In this document: one piece after another, positions 6,814 through 13,343 of the stretch
Position numbering within the stretch: position 1 is the stretch's first letter
Layout of the letters: each line of letters begins with the position of its first letter
Assembly: GCA_036501535.1 (NCBI GenBank)
Contig: DASYAE010000124.1
Span: 1-13,343, forward strand
Source: DASYAE01 sp036501535
GTDB lineage: Bacteria; Actinomycetota; Actinomycetes; Streptomycetales; Catenulisporaceae
Reading direction: 5' to 3'
Length of the DNA stretch: 13,343 nucleotides
The notes under the pieces: model-generated
Told to the model about the DNA's origin: nothing
The model's input: the letters and a program-made list of their open reading frames with translations, nothing else
Databases searched by the model: none
Position numbers and translations under genes: made by a program

Positions 6814-7875
6814 ATGACTTTCGGCGTACGGGGAATCGCGCTGCCCGAGCGGCAGGAGCGGACCTTCACCATCGACGGGGAGACCCTCCGGCTGGATCCG
6901 TCCTCCTCCGCCGAACTGATCAGCGACGGCGGCTGGATCCTGCCCGGGCTCGTCGACGTGCACACCCACCCCGGCACCGAGCAGCTGCCCAGCACCGCAG
7001 AGGCCTTCGACGACGAGGTGCTTCGCAGGCAGCTGATCGAACACCGCGACGCCGGGGTCCTGCTCGTGCGCACGCCCGGCACCGCCGCCCGCATGCCCGC
7101 GTGGATCGAGGAGGCCCCCGACCTTCCCCGCGTCCGCTCGGCCGGCCGCTGGCTGGCGACGCCCGACCGGTTCTTCCCCGGCTACGGCCGCGACATCGCC
7201 GAGGCCGAACTCGTCCGGGCCGCCGTCGAGGAGTCGGCCTCGACCGGGCCGGGCGGTTGGTGCAAGATCATCGGCGACTGGATGCCGGAGGCCCCGCCGG
7301 TCCCGTCCGACCTGCTCGCCGAGGCCGTCGCCGCGGTCCACGCGCGCGGCGGCAAGGTCGCCGTGCACTGCCAGACCGCCGAAGGCTGTCGCAACGCCGT
7401 GCTGGCCGGGGCGGACAGCCTGGAGCACGGCATGCACCTCGACCCGGCGCTGCTGGACCGGATGGCGAGCCAGGGCACGGCGATGGTTCCGACCCTCACG
7501 GCGTTCGGCGAGGTCGTCGACCGGCTGCGGGCCCGGGAGCCGAGCGTCCGGCGCGACTGGATCCTCATCGGCTGGGAGGGCATGCTCCCCATGGTCCGCG
7601 CCGCGCACGAGGCCGGCGTCACGGTTCTGGCCGGGACCGACAGCGCGCCGTTCGGCAACGTCGCCACCGAGGCCGCATGGCTCGTCAAGGCGGGCGTGCC
7701 GGCGGAGCAGGCGCTCGGCGCGGCGTCCTGGACGGCCCGCTCCTGGCTCGGCCTGCCCGGCTTGGCCGACGGCGCCCCCGCCGACCTCGTGGTCTACGAC
7801 GCGGACCCGGTCGCCGAGCCGGCCACCCTGGCGCACCCGCGCCGGATCATCCTGCGCGGCCGGGTCATCGTCTAG
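6814..7875 (+). CDS. Metal-dependent amidohydrolase family protein
   Basis: This is a cytoplasmic hydrolase of the amidohydrolase superfamily, imidazolonepropionase/prolidase-like branch, with no signal peptide. The full metal set is visible in order: His50 and His52 in VDVHTH, Lys151 in WCKIIGDW (candidate carbamylated lysine bridging two metals), His185 in AVHCQT, His205 in LEHGMH, and Asp276 in LAGTDSA. The C-terminal strand GAPADLVVYDADP and the final IILRGRVIV close the small beta-sandwich typical of the family. At 353 residues it is somewhat shorter than imidazolonepropionases or Xaa-Pro dipeptidases (about 400), mainly at the N-terminal sandwich. The start has AAGGGG at proper spacing. 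The substrate is unknown: a cyclic amide or a small peptide/acyl-amino acid is possible. It seems to be transcribed alone and ends at a strong hairpin. Confidence 0.9.
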   Translation: MTFGVRGIALPERQERTFTIDGETLRLDPSSSAELISDGGWILPGLVDVHTHPGTEQLPSTAEAFDDEVLRRQLIEHRDAGVLLVRTPGTAARMPAWIEEAPDLPRVRSAGRWLATPDRFFPGYGRDIAEAELVRAAVEESASTGPGGWCKIIGDWMPEAPPVPSDLLAEAVAAVHARGGKVAVHCQTAEGCRNAVLAGADSLEHGMHLDPALLDRMASQGTAMVPTLTAFGEVVDRLRAREPSVRRDWILIGWEGMLPMVRAAHEAGVTVLAGTDSAPFGNVATEAAWLVKAGVPAEQALGAASWTARSWLGLPGLADGAPADLVVYDADPVAEPATLAHPRRIILRGRVIV

Positions 7876-7898
7876 TCAGACAGGCCCCTTGCACGGGT

Positions 7899-7934
7899 GT
7901 GCGGCCCTCCCGTCACCCGGCGGGAGGGCCGCAC
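7899..7934. terminator. Strong bidirectional terminator hairpin
   Basis: GTGCGGCCCTCCCG (7899-7912) and CGGGAGGGCCGCAC (7921-7934) are exact reverse complements, 14 bp. The stem can extend by a G-T and a C-G pair to leave a 4-nt loop. It lies 23 nt after the amidohydrolase stop and 47 nt after the stop of the convergent glycosidase, so it can end both transcripts. No T-tract follows, as is usual in high-GC actinobacteria. Confidence 0.85.
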
Positions 7935-7981
7935 CGGTCGCCGTCAGGCCGGCTCAGTGCTCAGTGCGCTCACATGCCTGC

Positions 7982-10162
7982 TCACTTGCCGGCCGTGTTC
8001 GACGCCCACAGCGCGGCCCCGGCCGCGCTGTAGATCACCAGGTTCGCGTCGTTCTGCAGCTCGATGTACGCGCCGGAGTTCCCGGCCGTGTTGCTGGCCC
8101 ACACCGCCGATCCGCTGCTGGTGTAGAGGACGAAGTTGCCGTCCCCCTGCATGATCGCCTTGTCGGCGCCCGACCCGACCGTGTTCGAGGCCCACAGCGC
8201 GGTGCTGCCCTGATACAGCACCAGGTTGCCGTCGCCCTGCATGATCAGCGAGAACTCGCCGTTGCAGGAGGCCAGCGACTGGTTGGAGCCCAGCGACTGG
8301 TTCGCGGTCAGCGTGCCGCAGCTCGGCGGGGGCGACGTCGTCCCGCCGGAGCAGCCGGATGCGGCCGCCGTCCCGGACGGGATCGCCCCGGAGACGATGT
8401 TCCACTCCGCGAGCGAGGCCGGCGACACGTTCGCGGCCGCGCACACCCCGCCGCTCACCGCCGTCTGCGCCACCGCCGCGCCGCTCGCGTTCACCACGTG
8501 GTAGGACCCTGACGCGAGGTCGAGTCCGGCGAAGTTGAACGTCACCGTGCTGTTGTAGGTCGTCCCCGACGTCACGTTGCCCAGGGTCACCTGCGCGCTC
8601 GTGCCGCTCGAGGCGGTCACCGGCACCACCTGCAGCACCCCGCCGCCGGTCAGCGAGGCGTATGCGGGCGCGTACTGGGCCAGCTGCGAGTTCGACGTCA
8701 GCAGCGTGCCGCCGCCCGACTTGTACGAGTTCAGATTCGCGTCGACGCCGTTCGTCGGCAGGATCGCCTTGTACTGCGAGAGCTTCACGATCCCGGCGTT
8801 GACCTCCTGGCTGGTCACCACGGCGAACCCGGCCTGGTACGAGTCCCACAGGCTGGTGATGGCGTCCTCCGGCGTCCCGACGTTGCCGCCCGAGGCGTTG
8901 CCGTACGCCTGCGAGAAGTCGACGTACACGGCGACCGGCTGCGTCGGGTACGAGCCGGACAGGGTCTTGATCGTGTTCACCCAGCTGATGTAGATCGGGA
9001 AGCCGACGGTGTCCTTCTGGGTGCCGTCGTGGATGAAGAAGTCCTCGCCGCCGCCTTCGGGCAGCGCCGTCCCGTAGTTGTCGATCCACTGCACCGCCTG
9101 CGCGGCCAGCTGGGTACTGTCGCTCGGCGCGGTCCACTCCATCGCCACCGGTACGCCGTAGGCGCGGCCCAGGCTGGAGAAGAGCAGCGCCAGGCCGGTG
9201 GACTGGGCCGAGTCCACGATCACGGTGACCGTGTACTGCTTCGCCAGGGCGAAGAAGATGTCGGGGATGTTCGAGTAGCTCACCGCGTTGCCGACATGGC
9301 CGCCGAAGTAGTAATACAGCGGCGTGCCACTGGTCACCGCGCGGACGTCGGCGGTCATCTGCCCATAGGTCGTCTGCACGCTCCAGTCCCGGAAGAGCTG
9401 GTAGACGTTGCCAAGCGTCTGGCCCGGGTCGGCGGCCGGCACCTGGCTGAACGACGAGTACGAAGTGCCGAAGTCGCTGTTGAAGGCGGAGATGGAGCCG
9501 TAGGTCTGCGGCAGGTAGGTGTTGTGGAACTCGTTGACGTCGGCCGTGGCCCAGCCGCCGGCGCCGCCGTTGATGTCCCACTGCGCGTCGAGGAATCCGT
9601 AGTCGAGGATCGAGCCGCCGTAGCCCGCCTCGCCGGCGATGTGCTTGACCGTGTCGGTGACGTAGGCCAGGTAGTCCGACTGGTCCGTCGCGTCCCACCA
9701 GGCCGGCTGGACTCCCGTCGCCCCGGTGTCGCTGACCTCGAAGTCGCTGACCCACGACGCGGGGCTGCCGCCCCAGCCGGACTCCCAGAAGATCGGCACC
9801 AGCTTGAACCCGGCCGCGGCGGCGTTGGCCAGCTCCTGGTCCAGCTCGGTGAAGTTGAAGGTGCCGGCCGAGGGCTCGATGGTGCCCCACGGCATGTCGA
9901 TCTCGGCCTCGGTCAGGCCGTCGGCCTTCAGTGCGGCGAAGCTGGCCTCGGACCAGGCGGTGCCGTTGTTGTCGAAGTCGAGCTGGGTCGACCACAGCGT
10001 CGGAGTCGTCGCGGCGACCGCCGTGGACGTGGTGACCGCGGCGAGGACCGGCACGGTCAGCAGCACGGCCGAGGCGCCGGCGAGCAGCGCGAATCGGCGG
10101 CTTGCACGCGGGGGCCGGACCGTCGGCGGCCTGGTTCGTTCCCGCGGCGTACGAGTGTTCAT
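7982..10162 (-). CDS. Exported GH42-like glycoside hydrolase with C-terminal bulb-type lectin domain
   Basis: A 726-residue exported protein. Signal peptide: basic n-region ending SRRFAL (possible Tat motif at 21-26), hydrophobic core to about 42, cleavage near AVAA (48-51). The barrel (about 55-400) begins with LWSTQLDF and has DMPWGTIEPSAGTFNF (89-104), like the W..IEP.G.Y.F element of GH42 beta-galactosidases; GH14 beta-amylases show a similar layout. PVAMEW (Glu342) fits the GH42 nucleophile. Around 188-196 the expected Asn-Glu acid/base pair reads DAQW (Asp192, Gln194). Residues about 407-490 (VAVYVDFSQAYG … YKAILPTNG … GGGTLLT) resemble the GH42 trimerisation domain. After a beta-rich piece and a Ser/Pro linker, residues 615-726 form a bulb-type lectin with three intact QxDxNxVxY sites (642-650, 672-680, 703-711). 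The ATG has GAAAGG upstream. A mannose-bearing polysaccharide is a plausible target (inference). Confidence 0.85.
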   Translation of the reverse strand: MNTRTPRERTRPPTVRPPRASRRFALLAGASAVLLTVPVLAAVTTSTAVAATTPTLWSTQLDFDNNGTAWSEASFAALKADGLTEAEIDMPWGTIEPSAGTFNFTELDQELANAAAAGFKLVPIFWESGWGGSPASWVSDFEVSDTGATGVQPAWWDATDQSDYLAYVTDTVKHIAGEAGYGGSILDYGFLDAQWDINGGAGGWATADVNEFHNTYLPQTYGSISAFNSDFGTSYSSFSQVPAADPGQTLGNVYQLFRDWSVQTTYGQMTADVRAVTSGTPLYYYFGGHVGNAVSYSNIPDIFFALAKQYTVTVIVDSAQSTGLALLFSSLGRAYGVPVAMEWTAPSDSTQLAAQAVQWIDNYGTALPEGGGEDFFIHDGTQKDTVGFPIYISWVNTIKTLSGSYPTQPVAVYVDFSQAYGNASGGNVGTPEDAITSLWDSYQAGFAVVTSQEVNAGIVKLSQYKAILPTNGVDANLNSYKSGGGTLLTSNSQLAQYAPAYASLTGGGVLQVVPVTASSGTSAQVTLGNVTSGTTYNSTVTFNFAGLDLASGSYHVVNASGAAVAQTAVSGGVCAAANVSPASLAEWNIVSGAIPSGTAAASGCSGGTTSPPPSCGTLTANQSLGSNQSLASCNGEFSLIMQGDGNLVLYQGSTALWASNTVGSGADKAIMQGDGNFVLYTSSGSAVWASNTAGNSGAYIELQNDANLVIYSAAGAALWASNTAGK
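8033..8314 (-). repeat. Three-fold internal repeat of the bulb-type lectin domain
   Basis: The 3' end of the glycosidase gene encodes three related units: MQGDGNLVLY…LWASNT, MQGDGNFVLY…VWASNT and LQNDANLVIY…LWASNT, each about 30 residues. Every unit keeps the Gln, Asp, Asn and Tyr that bind mannose in monocot-type lectins. The repeat is one of protein design within a single domain rather than a separate DNA element. Confidence 0.85.
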
Positions 10163-10646
10163 GCGGAGCGTTGCCTTTCGCGGAAGGCCGCGCCACGGCT
10201 CGACATGAACGCTGACGTGTGCTGGGCGCGGACCCGGGACAGGACGGGGAGCTGACGTGGGTCCGGCCGCTGTCGGGGGAGATCGCCGCCCGGATGGGGA
10301 TCCGGTTCTCGGGACGGCGGGCCGGTCACCGGGCGAAGGCGCGGCCGGCCACGCGTGGTGGTACGGCGTGGTCCTGCGGCGGCTCCGGCCCGGCGGTCGG
10401 TATGAGAGTGGCCTGGCCTCGTCGCTCAGTCAAGACGAATCCGGATAATACATCGGAAGAAAAGTATCTTGACGCCGACACTCGCAGCGGTGATCACGGT
10501 CTTCGGTTCCGGCGAACCTGCATTTCAGCCCGCCTTAACCATGTGATCAAGGTATAAGCGCACGCATCGGCCCGCGCAAGCGTTTACCGCAGACATCGGG
10601 CCAATCCCGGCCGCGGCACCGGCACCGGCACCGGCACTGCCGATCG
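10163..10646. promoter_or_regulatory. Gene-free leader region upstream of the glycosidase
   Basis: These 484 nt lie between the start of the glycosidase and the end of the propeller lipoprotein, both on the minus strand. I find no gene I can support. The stretch 10430-10560 is noticeably richer in A/T than its surroundings. On the minus strand there is a good -10, TATTAT (10445-10450), without a clear -35, and a weaker pair TTGATC/TGAAAT with 17-nt spacing (10545-10550 and 10522-10527). Either would give a leader of roughly 275-350 nt. GTGATCAC (10490-10497, palindromic) recurs as GTGATCAA at 10543. Four tandem GGCACC units (last one GGCACT) occur at 10615-10638 right after the lipoprotein stop. 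No copy of the operator found at 12484 and 12682 is present here. Confidence 0.4.
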
Positions 10647-12410
10647 TCACCGCGAGCCGCCCAGCGCGCCGTAGATGTCCAGCTGCCCCTGATCGCCCAC
10701 GATCACCAGGCCGTCGGCCGTCGTCGGCACGGTGAAGTGGTCGAACTCGCCGGAGTCGAGGCCGTCGCGGGCCGGATCCTGCGCGCTGGTCCAGATCTGC
10801 CGCGAGACGTCTGAGGCCTGATAAGCCCGCAGGGTCGCACCGTCGGTCTGGTCGACCGTCCACAGGATCGCACTGGCCGGGTCGCCGCCGTCGCTGCTGA
10901 CCACCGGGATGGCGCCCGGATAGTCGTAGGCCAGCGCAGTCTGCGCGACCGCGGTCGGCACGATGGTCCCGTCGGCCGCCAGCTGCCACTGCGTCAGCTT
11001 CCCATTCGCTCCGCTGCCGTAGACGTACGCAGTCGTCCCGTCGCTCCAATACCCCCAGGTCCCCCACATCCCGCCGGGCACGGTCTGGACGGTCAGCTCC
11101 TGCTTGACCTTGTCGATGCCGGTGCTCGCCGGCCAGTCCCCGCACGACTTCGGCATCGGCGCGCTCCTGTAGCCGCCGAGGCCCGACTGGTCGAGCACGT
11201 ACACCGAGCCGGTCTTCGAGGAGAGGATCATCTCGCCGCGCCCCGGCACCGTCAGCGGCGAGCCCGAGCCGAGGTCCTGGTCGTTCTTCGCCCGGCACGC
11301 CTGGTCGTACGGCGTGAATTCGTCCACTGCGACCAGTGTGCCGTCGCGCGGCTCCATCTCCAGGACCGAGTCGCCGGCGTCGGCGCCGCCGGTGTTCAGG
11401 TCGTAGGGGCCGTTGCCGGTCACGATGTAGAGATGGCCGTGCGCATCGGCGGTGATCCCCGCCTCCGACTCCCACAGTCCGCCGCCCCATGCGTTCGGGC
11501 TGGTGTCGTAGACGATGGTCTGCTTGAGCCCCGCGGCGGCGAAGCCCATGACCCAGCCGTGGTAAGGATTCCAGCCGCACCACGACGAGAAGCCGGCGTA
11601 GACCGTCCCGCCGACCAGGGCGAGCCCCATCCGCTGCTGCTCCTTCCCGGCGGCGAAGGCGACGGCGCCGTTCACCGCGTCCAGGCCGTCGCCCGGCGTC
11701 GACCCGGCCACCACCGTCGAGGCCTGCTTCTCCCGGCCGGTCAGCAGGTCGAGAGCGTGCAGCCGGTAGACCAGAGCGCCGTGCTCGACGTCGAGCGCCA
11801 TCACGTAGATCGTCTTGGTGGCCCAGTCGATCACCGGAGTCGAGCTGATGCCCACATCAGGGGTGATCGACGTGCACAGCCCGGTCGCAGTAGGCGTCTT
11901 CGCGGCGTCGAACACGTGCGCTCCGGGTGCCAGCACCGACGCCTTCCAAAGCGGGGGAGTGCTCGGCGATGTGGCGTCGGCATCGAAGGCGTATACGGTG
12001 TCCGTCTGCGTCGCGGCGATGACGACGTTGTGCGTTGCTCCATCGATGGTCAGGCCAGGCGCATAAAGCGGCTGCGCATAGATCTTGCCGTCCACCGGAT
12101 AGGCGACCCGCCGCCCGAAGCCGCCGGACGAGACCGACGCGACGGTCAGGCTCGTCTCGGTCGAGTCCCAGCCGAGCCGGGTCAGATCGCCGCGCTGCGT
12201 CAGTACGGCGTCGGCCGGCCCGGGCCTGAGGTCGACGCTCGCCGAGCGCAGCGGATCAGGACCATGATAGAGCGGCGACACCGCGGCGACCCGCGCCGGC
12301 GCAGGGCTCGAGCATCCTGCGGCGCCGATCACTGCCAGCGCCGCCAGGGCGAGCACGGTGCGCACCACGGCGATCCTGTGCCGACCGCGGCAATACTCGT
12401 CTCGGGACAC
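10647..12410 (-). CDS. Secreted lipoprotein with PQQ-like beta-propeller
   Basis: A 587-residue exported protein predicted to be a lipid-anchored beta-propeller. The signal peptide (basic n-region to about residue 17, hydrophobic core 18-30) ends in VIGAAGC-SS, so Cys33 would carry the lipid; Ala at -3 is a less common lipobox residue. The body shows propeller-like repeats of the PQQ/quinoprotein type, such as VAYPVDGKIYAQPLYAPG, VIAATQTDTVYAFDAD, GISSTPVIDWATKTIYVMALD and LSSKTGSVYVLDQSG. Four further cysteines (179, 278, 372, 423) could pair. I see no haem-binding CxxCH and cannot tell whether a cofactor is bound; many such propellers are only scaffolds. I chose GTG at 12410 because GGAGGAG (12415-12421) sits just before it. 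An in-frame ATG at 12428 lacks such a site. The gene is divergent from, and shares an operator with, the small secreted protein at 12739. Confidence 0.85.
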   Translation of the reverse strand: MSRDEYCRGRHRIAVVRTVLALAALAVIGAAGCSSPAPARVAAVSPLYHGPDPLRSASVDLRPGPADAVLTQRGDLTRLGWDSTETSLTVASVSSGGFGRRVAYPVDGKIYAQPLYAPGLTIDGATHNVVIAATQTDTVYAFDADATSPSTPPLWKASVLAPGAHVFDAAKTPTATGLCTSITPDVGISSTPVIDWATKTIYVMALDVEHGALVYRLHALDLLTGREKQASTVVAGSTPGDGLDAVNGAVAFAAGKEQQRMGLALVGGTVYAGFSSWCGWNPYHGWVMGFAAAGLKQTIVYDTSPNAWGGGLWESEAGITADAHGHLYIVTGNGPYDLNTGGADAGDSVLEMEPRDGTLVAVDEFTPYDQACRAKNDQDLGSGSPLTVPGRGEMILSSKTGSVYVLDQSGLGGYRSAPMPKSCGDWPASTGIDKVKQELTVQTVPGGMWGTWGYWSDGTTAYVYGSGANGKLTQWQLAADGTIVPTAVAQTALAYDYPGAIPVVSSDGGDPASAILWTVDQTDGATLRAYQASDVSRQIWTSAQDPARDGLDSGEFDHFTVPTTADGLVIVGDQGQLDIYGALGGSR

Positions 12411-12483
12411 GTATCTCCTCCACGCCACGCCACCGGATCCGCCGGGGCAGCGCCGGTTCGCCCGCGGCAGCAGAACGGAGAGT

Positions 12484-12514
12484 CGATTAGTAAGGCAATC
12501 TTCCTAACTAATCG
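12484..12514. promoter_or_regulatory. Palindromic operator, copy 1 (propeller lipoprotein gene)
   Basis: Arms CGATTAGTAAGG (12484-12495) and CCTAACTAATCG (12503-12514) pair at 11 of 12 positions around a 7-nt spacer. The core 12488-12510 matches copy 2 at 20 of 23 positions on the same strand. It lies directly downstream of the minus-strand promoter at 12523-12551, where a bound repressor would block elongation or initiation. Confidence 0.75.
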
Positions 12515-12522
12515 TCAGCAGG

Positions 12523-12551
12523 ACGGTACGCTCGGCGTGCGGGTCGGTCAA
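12523..12551 (-). promoter_or_regulatory. Promoter of the propeller lipoprotein gene
   Basis: On the minus strand TTGACC (12551-12546), a 17-nt spacer and TACCGT (12528-12523) form a sigma-70-like promoter of actinobacterial type. Transcription would begin around 12515, at the edge of the palindrome, giving a leader of about 105 nt. Confidence 0.6.
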
Positions 12552-12643
12552 GGGCCGCGGGCCGACTTGTGCCCCCTCGTGGCCGATCCTTTGCGATCGC
12601 GGCCCCCGGCCTCCAGCATCAGCCTCCGTATGGCGAGGGCGCC

Positions 12644-12672
12644 TTGACGGCGTGCGCGCACGGGCCTACGCT
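12644..12672 (+). promoter_or_regulatory. Promoter of the small secreted protein gene
   Basis: TTGACG (12644-12649), a 17-nt spacer and TACGCT (12667-12672) form a sigma-70-like promoter. Transcription would begin around 12680, directly before operator copy 2, giving a leader of about 60 nt. Confidence 0.62.
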
Positions 12673-12681
12673 CCGCGCAGT

Positions 12682-12706
12682 CTAGTTAGGCAACTTTCCT
12701 AACTAG
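12682..12706. promoter_or_regulatory. Palindromic operator, copy 2 (small secreted protein gene)
   Basis: Arms CTAGTTAGG (12682-12690) and CCTAACTAG (12698-12706) are exact reverse complements around the 7-nt spacer CAACTTT. The site sits about 10 nt past the -10 hexamer, mirroring copy 1. Such TTAGGnAAnnTTCCTAA-like palindromes are the size expected for a dimeric ROK- or MarR-type repressor, but no regulator gene lies beside them here. Confidence 0.78.
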
Positions 12707-12738
12707 GAAATACCCACCCCGACAGACCTGGAGGAAGG

Positions 12739-13314
12739 ATGATGTTCACCAGGCTAAGTAAGTCCGCTCTCGGCAAGTTCTCCCTGGTCGCCGCGGCCGC
12801 GCTGGCGCTCGGCGCCTCCCTGCTGCTCGGCACGACGGTGGCGAGCGCGACCACGCCCGGCCCCGCGGCGGCGCAGCCCGCCTCGTCGGTCACCGACTAC
12901 GTCACGTTCTACGGCTACGTCGACAACTCGCCGCCCGGCCGGGCGATCGCGCACCCCTGCATCCACTCTCAGGCGGGCGGCGTCGGCACCTACAGCGACC
13001 CGGTGACCTTCGCCGAGCCCAACGATCTGAACGGACCGTGGTGCCAGATCATCTACGTGCCGTTCCTCAAGAAGTACTTCATCCACGAGGACCAGTGCGA
13101 CCCGTGCGGCGGCGTGAACTCGAACCACGTCGACCTGTGGATGGGCGGCGACTCGAACTCCACCAAGAACCCCGAGAAGAGCGCCCTGCTCGACTGCGAG
13201 GACCAGTGGACCACCCACGCCACGGTCATCACCAGCCCATCGAAGACCGAGCCGGTGGACACCACGGCGCTGTTCACCCCGTCGACCACTTGCCACGGCG
13301 GCTCGGGCGACTGA
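12739..13314 (+). CDS. Small secreted six-cysteine protein, possible double-psi barrel fold
   Basis: A 191-residue exported protein. The signal peptide has a Lys/Arg n-region, a hydrophobic core (about 14-31) and a likely cleavage site after ASA (37). The mature part has six cysteines (74, 102, 120, 123, 153, 185), an even number suited to three disulfides. The stretch VTFYGYVDNSPPG (55-67), GGVGTYSDPVTFAEP (80-94) and IYVPFLKKYFIHEDQC (105-120), with HVDLWMGGD (130-138), recalls secreted double-psi beta-barrel proteins, including small fungal secreted proteins with a YGW.DN.PPG start. This is from memory and unverified. Asp118 and Asp132 are conserved-looking acidic candidates. I do not assign an enzyme activity. 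The ribosome site GGAGG (12730-12734) favours the second ATG at 12742 over the first at 12739; the difference is one Met. The gene is controlled from its own operator-promoter unit. Confidence 0.85.
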   Translation: MMFTRLSKSALGKFSLVAAAALALGASLLLGTTVASATTPGPAAAQPASSVTDYVTFYGYVDNSPPGRAIAHPCIHSQAGGVGTYSDPVTFAEPNDLNGPWCQIIYVPFLKKYFIHEDQCDPCGGVNSNHVDLWMGGDSNSTKNPEKSALLDCEDQWTTHATVITSPSKTEPVDTTALFTPSTTCHGGSGD

Positions 13315-13343
13315 CCGCCAACGAACCCTGACCCGCCGGTCCG

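Larger units (their letters stand above)
12411..12738. promoter_or_regulatory. Divergent control region with two matched promoter-operator units
   Basis: These 328 nt separate the lipoprotein and small secreted protein genes and hold no gene. Each outward-facing gene has its own promoter and its own copy of one palindrome, placed just downstream of the predicted transcription start. The sub-elements are listed separately. Confidence 0.75.

Noticed and set aside
7944..10196. A 750-residue minus-strand frame overlapping the glycosidase gene
   Set aside because: It is a shadow frame: Arg/Gly-rich, with no domain, while the frame 7982-10162 encodes a signal peptide, a barrel and lectin repeats.
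10219..10557. A plus-strand reading frame of 112 residues (and a 63-residue one in another frame at 10257-10448) in the otherwise gene-free region
   Set aside because: No recognisable domain, no convincing ribosome site, start in the glycosidase leader, and codon composition changes abruptly in its second half where the DNA becomes A/T-rich.
10615..10638. Tandem GGCACC hexamers as a functional repeat or terminator
   Set aside because: Only four short GC-rich units, the last imperfect; they form no hairpin and such runs are common in this kind of genome.

Overview
The window is very GC-rich, with strong G/C bias at third codon positions, GTG starts, ATGA/GTGA gene overlaps and no rRNA, tRNA, CRISPR array or insertion sequence that I can see. 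This points to a chromosomal stretch of a high-GC actinobacterium (Streptomyces- or Catenulispora-like). Genus cannot be fixed from sequence alone.

Left part (1-4516): an ABC exporter operon on the minus strand (ATPase 1465-2154, then a FtsX/MacB-type permease 45-1468) faces away from a two-component system on the plus strand (NarL-family sensor kinase 2319-3806 and LuxR-type response regulator 3803-4516). This is a common arrangement in which the two-component system controls the exporter. The permease is broken: its first ~75 codons are joined out of frame to the C-terminal half, with the middle of the protein missing.

Centre (4517-7875): an ArsR-type (HTH_20) regulator and an MFS exporter form an overlapping pair. 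It is preceded by a near-perfect 36-bp palindrome lying over a promoter that appears to make a leaderless mRNA. A stand-alone amidohydrolase (6814-7875) follows, closed by a strong hairpin shared with the convergent gene.

Right part (7876-13343): secreted proteins. A minus-strand exported GH42-like glycoside hydrolase carries a C-terminal bulb-type (mannose-binding) lectin domain. Then come a ~480-nt gene-free leader, a minus-strand lipoprotein with a PQQ-like beta-propeller, and a divergent small six-cysteine secreted protein. The last two genes each have a TTGAC-N17-TAnnnT promoter followed about 10 nt later by the same palindromic operator (20 of 23 positions identical). They look like a co-regulated two-gene extracellular module, and this is the most interesting feature of the window.
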